Assembly: GCF_002149015.1 (NCBI RefSeq)
Contig: NZ_NGFO01000016.1
Coordinates: 1-64,000 of the forward strand
Reading direction: 5' to 3'
From: Gordonia lacunae
GTDB lineage: Bacteria > Actinomycetota > Actinomycetes > Mycobacteriales > Mycobacteriaceae
DNA: 64,000 nucleotides
The notes under the pieces were generated by a model, which saw only the letters and a program-made list of their open reading frames with translations, had not been told where the DNA came from and searched no databases. Of this stretch, positions 54,053 through 62,035 are shown in pieces (within the stretch, counting starts at the first letter, position 1; each line of letters opens with the position of its first letter). The position numbers and the translations under genes were made by a program.

Positions 54053-54604
54053 TCAGCGAGGGTCGACGCGCAGTTGTGATGTGATCGTCGTCGGACGGCT
54101 GATCGTCTGTGCCACGGGTGATCCCGCGATTGCACGGTTCCACAGATCGGTCAGTGTCGTCGCGTCTGCGTCGCCGGAGATGCGCCCCGACACCTGGAGT
54201 GCGCCGAAGCCCGGGTTGCCGTCGGTCGCCAGGCCCGCCCAGCGCAGGATGTTCTCGAAGGTCCCGGTCACCCGTACCTCGAGGCTGTCGATGCGGATCC
54301 CCTGCGACGTCGCGTGGAGTACGACGCCGTCGGTGATGCACGCGGCGACCGCCGACAACACGTACTCGTGCGGCGTCGGCGCCGAGTCCTGTGCGGTGAG
54401 ATCGGCGGGTTCGTCGAACTCGATCGTGTGTCCGCGGGCTGTCGCGTCGACGCGGAATCCGCCCCGCCAGACCGTTTCGACCTCCCAGGGCCCGCTGAAG
54501 GACGACACCCGCTCGCGGTCCCCCAGCCGAGCGGAGAGTTCACGACGATGCGCGGCGCTGATACCGTTCAGCGAATCGTCGTCTGAGTCCTGTGCTCCGG
54601 TCAC
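54053..54604 (-). CDS. OsmC-family protein
   Basis: A 183-residue protein. GPWEVETVWRGGFRVDATAR, PTPHEYVLSAVAACITDGVV (the conserved helix with the redox Cys) and GIRIDSLEVRVTGTFENILR fit the OsmC/Ohr fold, small peroxidase-like enzymes that reduce organic hydroperoxides. The first Cys of the usual pair is absent and only the helix Cys (AACITDG) is clear, so it may be a non-peroxidase member. Divergent from the HTH–cupin regulator gene. Confidence 0.82.
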   Translation of the reverse strand: MTGAQDSDDDSLNGISAAHRRELSARLGDRERVSSFSGPWEVETVWRGGFRVDATARGHTIEFDEPADLTAQDSAPTPHEYVLSAVAACITDGVVLHATSQGIRIDSLEVRVTGTFENILRWAGLATDGNPGFGALQVSGRISGDADATTLTDLWNRAIAGSPVAQTISRPTTITSQLRVDPR

Positions 54605-54704
54605 GGGACCAGCGTAATGGTCGACGGTGCTGCAGCCCAGTGTCGCTCGGAGGCATCTCCGGCGATCGCGGGCTGGAGTCGGCGTCGATCCGGATCTCGG
54701 GGAA

Positions 54705-55748
54705 ATGGCGGACTGGATGGAACTGGGGTCGGGCCCCGCGCGGTCGGAGCAGATCGGCTGCGGTATTGCCGAGTTGGATCATCTTCTCGGGCCACTGGTC
54801 CGGGGGGAGAACGTCGTCTGGGGCGTGACTCCCGGATGCCGGGATGATCTCGTCGGCCGGGTGATGTCGGGTGCCGGGGCGCCGGTGCTGTCCGGAGGTC
54901 TCGACGAACTGCCCGCGGCCCCGTCGGCCGAGACCACAGTCGTGTGGGTGGTGGACCTCACGCAGGTCGAGCCGTCGGAACTCCTTCGGTCGTCGGCCCG
55001 GATCGGGAAGGCCGTCCGGGCCGTCTTCGGTTCGGCGGCGATCTGCCACTGGCTGCTCGATCGTGACCAGCTCGACAACGCCGAGTGGCTCTGGTCGGTC
55101 CAGTGCGTGCTCGCGGTGGACGCCGGCGAGGTGATCGTCCATCGTGCCGACGGACGCCGGGTGGCGGACTCGGTGATCCAGACCGGACGCGGCGCGGGTA
55201 ACGGTGCGAGCCGGCGAGCCTCGATCAGAGCCGGCAACCTGGGCCGCGGAATCCGCACCGCTCGTGTCGAACTCGGATGGAGCCAAGCAGAATTGGGGCG
55301 ACGGGTCGGAGTGAGTGCGAGCGCGATCTCGCAGATGGAGCGGGGACGGCTCGGGTTGTCCCTCGAGACCGCGATCGAGGTCGCCGACCGGTTGGGGGTC
55401 GACTTCGACGAGTTGCTCCGCGGGCCCGGCACGGACCACATCGTCGTCGAGGAACGACCGGGCATCGCAAGCGACAGATCTCCGGTCCGGAGGGAGTCGT
55501 CGGCGGATGCGGTGCCTCGCTCCCCGCTGCGGAGCACTCTCGTCGTCCCGGGCGGCACGCTCATCCCGCCGGTGTCGGCGTCTGGGCGGTTGACGCTTCT
55601 GGTGGGTGGCGGGCTCCTGTGTGTCGAGCGGGCGCCACAGCGGACGCTGGTCCGTGCCGGCGACATCGTGGGGATCGACCGGGCACTCGGCTGTGCGGCG
55701 GTGACCAACCTGGGCACCGAGCCCGCCGTCGTCTTCACCGCGTGGTGA
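54705..55748 (+). CDS. HTH–cupin regulator with degenerate KaiC/RecA-like N-terminus
   Basis: A 347-residue protein from the ATG at 54705. Residues 12-160 begin IGCGIAELDHLLGPLVRGEN VVWGV, the start of a KaiC/RecA-type ATPase domain, but the expected Walker A GxxxxGKT is missing (VTPGCRDDLVGRVMSG). Residues about 177-240 are an Xre helix-turn-helix (LGRGIRTARVELGWSQAELG, RRVGVSASAISQMERGRLGL). The C-terminal 80 residues (LVVPGGTLIPPVSASGRLTL, LLCVERAPQRTLVRAGDIVG) form a cupin-like ligand domain. It probably represses or activates the adjacent monooxygenase–ABC operon starting at 55939. Confidence 0.8.
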   Translation: MADWMELGSGPARSEQIGCGIAELDHLLGPLVRGENVVWGVTPGCRDDLVGRVMSGAGAPVLSGGLDELPAAPSAETTVVWVVDLTQVEPSELLRSSARIGKAVRAVFGSAAICHWLLDRDQLDNAEWLWSVQCVLAVDAGEVIVHRADGRRVADSVIQTGRGAGNGASRRASIRAGNLGRGIRTARVELGWSQAELGRRVGVSASAISQMERGRLGLSLETAIEVADRLGVDFDELLRGPGTDHIVVEERPGIASDRSPVRRESSADAVPRSPLRSTLVVPGGTLIPPVSASGRLTLLVGGGLLCVERAPQRTLVRAGDIVGIDRALGCAAVTNLGTEPAVVFTAW

Positions 55749-55783
55749 GCAGGGTCGTTAGCACTTGAAACGGGTTCGGTTCG

Positions 55784-55838
55784 ACTTACAAGAAGTGATG
55801 ATTAATAGTCACGGAGATTGGGCCGTCAGCTTGTAAGT
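55784..55838. promoter_or_regulatory. AT-rich inverted repeat upstream of the monooxygenase operon
   Basis: ACTTACAAG (55784-55792) and CTTGTAAGT (55830-55838) are perfect 9-base inverted partners spaced by 37 bases. Between them lies a second near-palindrome, GTGATGATTAATAGTCAC (55795-55812). The stretch is strikingly AT-rich for this genome and sits between the HTH–cupin gene and the 55939 operon, a probable operator and promoter. Confidence 0.55.
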
Positions 55839-55938
55839 ATCGCCTTTACGCTCCGATACTGGCCGCAGCGATGCGAGTGCCGCCGTGCGTGCACCGCCGC
55901 GTCGAGCTTCGACCATGTTCGTGAGAGAAGGTTCCTCC

Positions 55939-57327
55939 GTGTCCAGACCGCCCATCTACAACGCGTTCCTGCATCTGACCCCGAATCACCACAGTCACGG
56001 GTTCTGGCGCACCCCCGAGGGGCGCGTGCAATACGGGTACAAGGATCTCGATCCCTACATCGATGTGGTCCGCACCTTGGAGCGCGGTCGCATCGACACC
56101 CTGTTCATCGCCGACGTCGTCGGTGTGTACGACCTCGACTTCGGCGACGGCTCGACGACGATCCGGGCCGGCTCCCAGTTCCCCGAGAACGACCCGATCA
56201 CCATCGTCTCAGCGCTCGGCCATGTCACCACCGATCTCGGAATCGCGGTGACCAGCAACATCATCCAGGATCACCCGTTCTCGTTCGCGCGTCGGTTGTC
56301 CTCGCTGGACCACTTCACGCACGGCCGGGTGGCGTGGAACATCGTGACCTCGTACCTGAGCAACGGTTTCCGCAACTACGGGTACGACACGATCGTGGGT
56401 CACGACGAGCGGTACGCCTGGGCGCAGGAATACGTCGACGTCACCTACAAGCTGTGGGAGCACTCCTGGGAGGACGGGGCTGTTCTCCACGACGCCGAGA
56501 CGGGTCGATTCTTCGACCCCGATCGCATCCACACCATCGACCACGAGGGCCGTTGGTACAAGGTGCAGGGGCCCCACCTCGTCGAACCCTCGCCGCAGCG
56601 GACCCCGGTGCTGTTCCAGGCCGGGAATTCGCCTGCCGGCAGGGATTTCGCCGCACGAAACGCCGAGGTGACCTTCTTGCCGTCGATGAGCCCGGCCACG
56701 GCGCGCGACGACATCGCCATCCTCGACGACCATCTCCGTTCGGTGGGGCGGACGCCGGACGCGCTGAAGAAGATCGTGGCGCTGTCGACGGTCATCGGCT
56801 CGACCGAGGAGGAAGCGCGCCGCAAGCAGGAGTACTTCCGCGAGAACATCGATTTCGAGGCGCTGCAGGCGTTCTGGAGCGGCGGCAGCGGCATCGACCT
56901 GTCTGCCGTCGATCCCGACACCCCGCTCGCCGAGCTGGCCCGGCGCGTCCAACTCGGCGATCACGTGCAGTCGATCTTCCGTGCCGCCGCCGACGCGACG
57001 GACGACGCGTCGGCGGTGTCGTGGCGCGACTACCTGCTGTCCAACGGCCTGCTGCCGGGCAAGTTCGCCGGCACGCCGGAGCAAATCGCCGATCACGTCG
57101 CGGAGTGGGTCGCCGCCGGCGCCGACGGTTTCAACGTCGTGCCCATCACCACCCTCGGCTGGTGGGACGAGTGGGTGGACCACGTCGTCCCCGTCTTGCA
57201 GGAACGCGGCCTGGCGCAGCGCGAGTACGCGCCGGGAACCCTGCGCGACAAGATCTTCGGCAACGGCGACCGGATCGATGCCGGACATCGCGTGCATCAG
57301 GTCGGTCTCACGCCGGCGGGGGTGTGA
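55939..57327 (+). CDS. DszA/NtaA/SnaA-type flavin-dependent monooxygenase
   Basis: A 462-residue LLM-class enzyme from a GTG (GAAGG upstream; an ATG at 55915 is possible). The family signatures are HSHGFWRTPEGRVQYGYKDL near the N-terminus, LDHFTHGRVAWNIVTSYLSN, GHDERYAWAQEYVDVTYKLW, PVLFQAGNSPAGRDFAARNA and a final GWWDEWVDHVVPVLQERGLA. Members use reduced FMN from a separate reductase to oxygenate sulfones (DszA), chelators (NtaA) or similar compounds; no reductase gene is in the window. First gene of the operon; the next gene starts 5 bases after the stop. Confidence 0.9.
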   Translation: MSRPPIYNAFLHLTPNHHSHGFWRTPEGRVQYGYKDLDPYIDVVRTLERGRIDTLFIADVVGVYDLDFGDGSTTIRAGSQFPENDPITIVSALGHVTTDLGIAVTSNIIQDHPFSFARRLSSLDHFTHGRVAWNIVTSYLSNGFRNYGYDTIVGHDERYAWAQEYVDVTYKLWEHSWEDGAVLHDAETGRFFDPDRIHTIDHEGRWYKVQGPHLVEPSPQRTPVLFQAGNSPAGRDFAARNAEVTFLPSMSPATARDDIAILDDHLRSVGRTPDALKKIVALSTVIGSTEEEARRKQEYFRENIDFEALQAFWSGGSGIDLSAVDPDTPLAELARRVQLGDHVQSIFRAAADATDDASAVSWRDYLLSNGLLPGKFAGTPEQIADHVAEWVAAGADGFNVVPITTLGWWDEWVDHVVPVLQERGLAQREYAPGTLRDKIFGNGDRIDAGHRVHQVGLTPAGV

Positions 57328-57331
57328 GACG

Positions 57332-58552
57332 GTGACCATCACCGAGGACACCACCGTGGCACGCGGTCCGCTGGCCGGACGTTACGACAGGATTCTGACA
57401 CGGATCGCCGCCGGCGCGGCCGAACGTGATGCGGAACGCGTTGTCCCGCATGAGCTCGTTCGCGAGCTCGCCGACGCGGGTTTCGGTGCGCTGCGCGTCC
57501 CCCGAGAGTTCGGTGGTGACGAGGTCGGCGTCGGCGAACTCGCGGACCTCGTCGTCGACCTGGCGACCGCGGACCCGAACTTCGTGCAGCTCCTCCGTGC
57601 GCACTTCCTCTACACCGAGTCGCTGATCCATGCGCCCGCGTCGGAGTCCCGGTCGGAATGGCTGCGGCGCAGCGGAAACGGTGAGCTGTTCGGTGGCGCA
57701 TACACCGAGAAGACGGCGTCGAATCAGACCCACTTCTCGACCACGATCGAGGTCGACGACCGTGGGCGCCGGGTGGTCAACGGCGAGAAGTTCTACAGCA
57801 CCGGCTCGCTGTACGCCGACTGGATCATCACCACGGGTGAGGGTCCGGACGGCATCGAGACGGTGGTACTGCCGTCCGCCGCAGACGGTCTCGAACTCGT
57901 CGACGACTGGGACGGTTTCGGTCAACGACTGACGGCGAGCGGCACCACCCGGTTCCGCGACGTCGACATCACCGACACCCCGACGCTGCCCGCCGAGGTC
58001 GTGCCGGGTAGCTACGGAACGTCGCTGGCACAGTTCTGGCACATCGCCGCGCTGACCGGCATCGCCCGCGCCCTTCATCGAGATGTCGTCGAGTATGTGC
58101 GAGGCCGCAAGCGATACTTCAGCCAGGGCAGCGGGGCGCTACCGCGCGAGGACGCGGTGGTCCAGTCCGTCGTCGGGGAGATCAGTTCGGCGAGATTCGT
58201 CGCGGACACGATCACCCGGCAGATCGCCGGTGTGCTGGCCGATCTCGATGCGGCGATCGTCGCCGATACCGTGACGGACGAGCAGTACGACGCGGTCGAG
58301 ATCGATGTCTACCGCGCGCAGGTCAGTGTCATCGACACGGTCCTCACCGCTGCGACCCGGGTCTTCGACGTCGGCGGCGCGTCGGCGCTCGGCCGGGACC
58401 ACGGGTGGGATCGCCACTGGCGCAACGCCCGGACACTGTCGAGTCACAACCCCACGCCGAACCGGCTGGTCAGCATCGGCGACCACGACCTCAACGGCAC
58501 CTCGCCCTATCGGGCGTGGCTCAGCGGCATCGACTTGCGGGGCCGAGGATGA
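57332..58552 (+). CDS. DszC/SfnB-like acyl-CoA-dehydrogenase-fold monooxygenase
   Basis: A 406-residue protein from a GTG. PHELVRELADAGFGALRVPR is the N-terminal helical domain. GGAYTEKTASNQTHFSTTIE and VVNGEKFYSTGSLYADWIIT form the middle beta domain. IAALTGIARALHRDVVEYVR and TRVFDVGGASALGRDHGWDR, then NARTLSSHNPT, form the C-terminal flavin-binding domain. The lack of the acyl-CoA dehydrogenase catalytic Glu and the SSHNPT end resemble DszC, SfnB and related flavin monooxygenases acting with reduced FMN on organosulfur compounds. Its stop overlaps the permease ATG. Confidence 0.88.
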   Translation: MTITEDTTVARGPLAGRYDRILTRIAAGAAERDAERVVPHELVRELADAGFGALRVPREFGGDEVGVGELADLVVDLATADPNFVQLLRAHFLYTESLIHAPASESRSEWLRRSGNGELFGGAYTEKTASNQTHFSTTIEVDDRGRRVVNGEKFYSTGSLYADWIITTGEGPDGIETVVLPSAADGLELVDDWDGFGQRLTASGTTRFRDVDITDTPTLPAEVVPGSYGTSLAQFWHIAALTGIARALHRDVVEYVRGRKRYFSQGSGALPREDAVVQSVVGEISSARFVADTITRQIAGVLADLDAAIVADTVTDEQYDAVEIDVYRAQVSVIDTVLTAATRVFDVGGASALGRDHGWDRHWRNARTLSSHNPTPNRLVSIGDHDLNGTSPYRAWLSGIDLRGRG

Positions 58553-60489
58553 ACCTGCTGACCTACGCCTCCCTCGGACTCTCGACGGGCGGCGCCTACG
58601 CCCTGGTGGCACTCGGGCTGGTCGCCGCCTACCGCGGAACCGGAGTCATCAACTTCGCCCAGGGCGCGCTCGGCATGTTCGGCGCCTATGTGTTCTGGAA
58701 GTCCTATCAGGACGCCGGGATTCCGCTCGGCGTGGCCATCGTGCTCGGTCTGGCGGTGAGCGCGGCCATCGCGATCGCCTTCTTCGCGCTGATCGGCCGG
58801 CGCCTGGCACACGCGCCGGCCATCACGAAGATCCTCATCACCATCGGGTTGATGCTCGTCCTGGAGGCCATCGTCCGGATCATCTGGACCAACCACCAGG
58901 AGACCGTCGAACCCTTCCTCGTCGGTGGCGGATTCGAGCTCGCCGGAGTCCGAGTTCAGTCGATCAGTCTCCTGCTCGCAGCGGTCGCGATCCTCGCCAC
59001 GATCGCACTGCACCTTCTGTTCACACGAACTTCGTTCGGACACATCACCACTGCGCTGCGAGACACCGACCTCGGCGCCCAGTCGATCGGTCTCAACCCC
59101 CGGCTGTGGGGATCGGTCGCCTGGGGTCTGGCCGGCATCCTCGCCGCAACGAGCGCCATCCTGGTGCTGCCGATCACCCAGCTGTCGCCGACATCGCTGA
59201 CGACCCTTCTGGTACCCGCACTGGGAGCGGCGCTCGCCGCGCGTTTCACCAGCTTCCCGGTCGCCCTGCTGGTCGGGGTCGGCGCGGGGATCCTGGAGGG
59301 TCTGGTGACCGGCCTCGTCAACGCGCAGGTCGCGCGGGCCATCCCGTTCGTGGTCACCCTGGTCGTCCTGCTGCTCATCGCACGGACCGACATGGCGCGG
59401 GGAACCCGGGAGGTCAAGGCGGTGTTCCACGTCGGCAGCGGACGTATCCGCTGGCCGTGGGTGGTGACCGGGGCTGTCGTGATCCTGGTGACGATCTTCA
59501 CCGCGGCCGGAACGGTGGTCGACGCGCTCAGTCTCACCGCCATCTTCGGCCTCGTCGCCCTCGGGATCGTCGTCTCCACCGGTTACACCGGACAGGTCAA
59601 CGCGCTGCCGCTCGGCGTCGCCGGGGTGACGATGATCGTCTTCGGCGCGGTCAGCCATTCCGGTGCGTCGCTGTATCTCTCGGCCCTCGCCGCGCTTGCG
59701 ACGGCCGTCGTCGTCGCCTTGGCGCTGAGTGCCCTGTTCGTCAACGCCAAGGTGTACGAGGTGACGATCGGCTCGTTGGCGGTGGCCTCGATCCTGCAGA
59801 CGGTCGTCTTCTCCGTCGACTGGTTCTTCAACGGCCGGACCGGCTGGACGATCGGTGACACGTCGTTGTTCGGCATCGAAATCAGCAACATCACGGACCC
59901 GCACGCCTTCGCGGTCGTCGCCTGGATCGTGCTGCTGCTGGCGCTGGTTCTCGTCGCCAATCTCCGTTCGTCGGCCACCGGCCGCTACGTGTTGTCGGTG
60001 CGGCAGGACGAGCGGCTCCCGGCGGCGCTGGGCATCGTCTCGGCCCGGTCCAAGCTGATCGGTCTGGTCGTCTCGTCGACGCTGTGGGGGCTCGCCGGAG
60101 TGCTGTTCGCCATCCAGCGGGGGTTCATCTCCAAGGGCGACATCCGTCTCGAAGGGTTCGGTTACTCCGAGTCCCTGGCCCTCATCGCGTTCGTCATCCT
60201 CGCCGGGGCAGGCCATCTGACCGGTGCCGTGCTGGCGGGAGCTTTCGCGCCGGGTGGGCTGCTGTCGAATCTGCTGTCGTTCACACCGGACATCAACGAC
60301 TGGCTGTCGTTGTTCTTCGCCGCCAACATGATCTGGATACTCACCACCGAACCGGACGGGGTGGTCGGTCAGTATCTCCGCCTTCGTGACCGACTGCGGC
60401 GTCATCGTGTTCGGGACGATGTGGTCGATCCGCCCGTCCCCGGCGGCGAGCCGGGTCGAGAGAACAGGAAAGTCGATGCCACAGCTTGA
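58549..60489 (+). CDS. Fused LivH–LivM branched-chain-type ABC permease
   Basis: A 646-residue membrane protein. Residues 1-290 are LivH-like (ASLGLSTGGAYALVALGLVA, GVINFAQGALGMFGAYVFWK, NPRLWGSVAWGLAGILAATS). Residues about 315-630 are LivM-like (FGLVALGIVVSTGYTGQVNA, RQDERLPAALGIVSARSKLI, GYSESLALIAFVILAGAGHL). Normally LivH and LivM are separate permeases forming a heterodimer; here one gene carries both, a fusion seen in some actinobacteria. It imports the substrate bound by the 62036 lipoprotein. It overlaps the preceding stop and the following ATPase start (14 bases). Confidence 0.9.
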   Translation: MNLLTYASLGLSTGGAYALVALGLVAAYRGTGVINFAQGALGMFGAYVFWKSYQDAGIPLGVAIVLGLAVSAAIAIAFFALIGRRLAHAPAITKILITIGLMLVLEAIVRIIWTNHQETVEPFLVGGGFELAGVRVQSISLLLAAVAILATIALHLLFTRTSFGHITTALRDTDLGAQSIGLNPRLWGSVAWGLAGILAATSAILVLPITQLSPTSLTTLLVPALGAALAARFTSFPVALLVGVGAGILEGLVTGLVNAQVARAIPFVVTLVVLLLIARTDMARGTREVKAVFHVGSGRIRWPWVVTGAVVILVTIFTAAGTVVDALSLTAIFGLVALGIVVSTGYTGQVNALPLGVAGVTMIVFGAVSHSGASLYLSALAALATAVVVALALSALFVNAKVYEVTIGSLAVASILQTVVFSVDWFFNGRTGWTIGDTSLFGIEISNITDPHAFAVVAWIVLLLALVLVANLRSSATGRYVLSVRQDERLPAALGIVSARSKLIGLVVSSTLWGLAGVLFAIQRGFISKGDIRLEGFGYSESLALIAFVILAGAGHLTGAVLAGAFAPGGLLSNLLSFTPDINDWLSLFFAANMIWILTTEPDGVVGQYLRLRDRLRRHRVRDDVVDPPVPGGEPGRENRKVDATA

Positions 60490-61267
60490 AGTTCGGGACC
60501 TGTCGGTCGAGATCGGCGGGCACCGAATCCTCTCCGATGTCTCGTTGACCGTCCCGCCACGAACGGTGGTCGGTCTGCTCGGCGCGAACGGGGCGGGCAA
60601 GAGCACCACGATCGATGGGATCATCGGGTACCAGAAGACGGTCGCCGGCACGATCTCGATCGACGGTCGTGCGGTCGACCGCTTCGGTGCGGCTCGCCGG
60701 GCGCGAGCCGGGATCACCCGCACGTTTCAGGACTACCTCCTGTTCGAGGACCTGACCGTCGAAGAGAACCTGTTGTGCGCGGCCGAGATCGGTGTGCGCA
60801 AGATCCTCGCGCGCGACCTGTTCCGCTTCGGCCGGCCGTCGGCCGCCGCGCTGGAGACGGTCGAACGCGTCATCGAGACACACGGATTGGCCAGGTACCG
60901 GACGAGTCGCGTCGAACAGTTGTCCCTCGGCTGGCATGCCCGCGTCAACCTGGCCCGTGCTGCGGCGCAGAGTCCACGGGTTCTGCTGCTCGACGAGCCG
61001 GCGGCGGCGCTGAGCCTCGATGCGCGGCACGCCGTGGTCGACACGATCACGACGCTCCGCGATCACGACGGTCTGCCGATCCTCCTCGTCGAACACAACC
61101 TGGACGTGATCGGTGCCGTCTGCGACCTCGTCTACATCCTGGAGGACGGCAAGGTGGTCGCGTCCGGTCCGACAACCGAGGTGCTCGACAGCGATGAGGT
61201 CCGCGCGATCTACTTCGGCGAGCAACCGGATGATGTCGAACTCGAGACTGCGGGAGTCCCGGTATGA
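60476..61267 (+). CDS. ABC transporter ATPase, LivG type
   Basis: A 263-residue ATPase with Walker A GANGAGKST, the LivG-specific GITRTFQDYLLFEDLTVEEN, a modified signature (QLSLGWHARVNLARA rather than LSGGQ), Walker B LLLDEPAA and the H-loop VEHNLDV. The altered signature is unusual. It overlaps the permease gene by 14 bases and the next ATPase by 4. Confidence 0.9.
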   Translation: MPQLEVRDLSVEIGGHRILSDVSLTVPPRTVVGLLGANGAGKSTTIDGIIGYQKTVAGTISIDGRAVDRFGAARRARAGITRTFQDYLLFEDLTVEENLLCAAEIGVRKILARDLFRFGRPSAAALETVERVIETHGLARYRTSRVEQLSLGWHARVNLARAAAQSPRVLLLDEPAAALSLDARHAVVDTITTLRDHDGLPILLVEHNLDVIGAVCDLVYILEDGKVVASGPTTEVLDSDEVRAIYFGEQPDDVELETAGVPV

Positions 61268-61986
61268 CCGCCGCAGCGGTCGGTACGTCGACATCGGTCC
61301 GAGCCGAGGGACTGAGCGTGTCCGGCCTCACCGTGGACTACGGGAACGGCGCAGGGCTCTGGGACTTCGATCTGCATGTGCAACCCGGTGAGGTCACTTG
61401 CGTCATCGGGCGCAACGGGGCCGGGAAATCGAGTGCACTGCTGGGTATCTCCGGGTTCGTGACGCCCGACCGGGGTATCGTCGAGGTCGACGGCACCCAG
61501 CTTTCGGGTGCGCCGTATCGACGCTGCCGGGAACACGTGTCGCTGGTGGTGAAGGGCCGATCGCTGTTCGGGAGTCTCACACTCGCCGAGAATCTGGCAC
61601 TCGCAAGGATCGACGCCGACGAGTTCTTCGGACTGTTTCCCCAGCTGGGGTCACGCCGGGATGTCCCGGCGGGCAGCCTCAGTGGCGGTCAGCAGCAACT
61701 GGCGGCGGTCGGCCGCGCCCTGTTGCGCGACGTCCGCGTGGTGCTCCTCGACGAACTGACCTTCGGGCTGAGCCCCGTGGTCCGCGCGCTGATCGCCCGC
61801 GTGGTGCGTGAGGAAGCAACCCGCCGTCAACTGGCCGTCGTGGTCGTCGAGCAACACGTCGAGACCGCTCTGGCCATTGCGGACCGCACGCTCGTGCTGT
61901 CCGAGGGCCGGACCGTACTCGACCTGAGCACCGACGAACTCGCCGCACAGACCAGTGACGTCGAGAACACCTACCTCCATCCCTGA
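61264..61986 (+). CDS. ABC transporter ATPase, LivF type
   Basis: A 240-residue ATPase: Walker A GRNGAGKSS, signature LSGGQQQLAAVGRAL, Walker B VVLLDELTFGLSP and H-loop VVEQHVETAL. A KGRSLFGSLTLAENLALARI segment matches the Q-loop region of LivF. It pairs with the LivG-type ATPase to power the fused permease. Starts in an ATGA overlap. Confidence 0.92.
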   Translation: MTAAAVGTSTSVRAEGLSVSGLTVDYGNGAGLWDFDLHVQPGEVTCVIGRNGAGKSSALLGISGFVTPDRGIVEVDGTQLSGAPYRRCREHVSLVVKGRSLFGSLTLAENLALARIDADEFFGLFPQLGSRRDVPAGSLSGGQQQLAAVGRALLRDVRVVLLDELTFGLSPVVRALIARVVREEATRRQLAVVVVEQHVETALAIADRTLVLSEGRTVLDLSTDELAAQTSDVENTYLHP

Positions 61987-62035
61987 ACGCACTCGCCGGT
62001 GCGTCCCGTTTCGAGAAAGTAGTAGTGGCACATCC

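Noticed and set aside
58549-60489. A missed frameshift or stop separating livH from livM
   Set aside because: The frame is open throughout and the junction region has coding composition, so it is taken as a genuine fusion.
58507-60723. A long minus-strand open frame of about 740 codons opposite the permease
   Set aside because: It is His/Arg/Asp/Gln-rich with no ribosome site, the typical antisense shadow of a GC-rich transmembrane gene.
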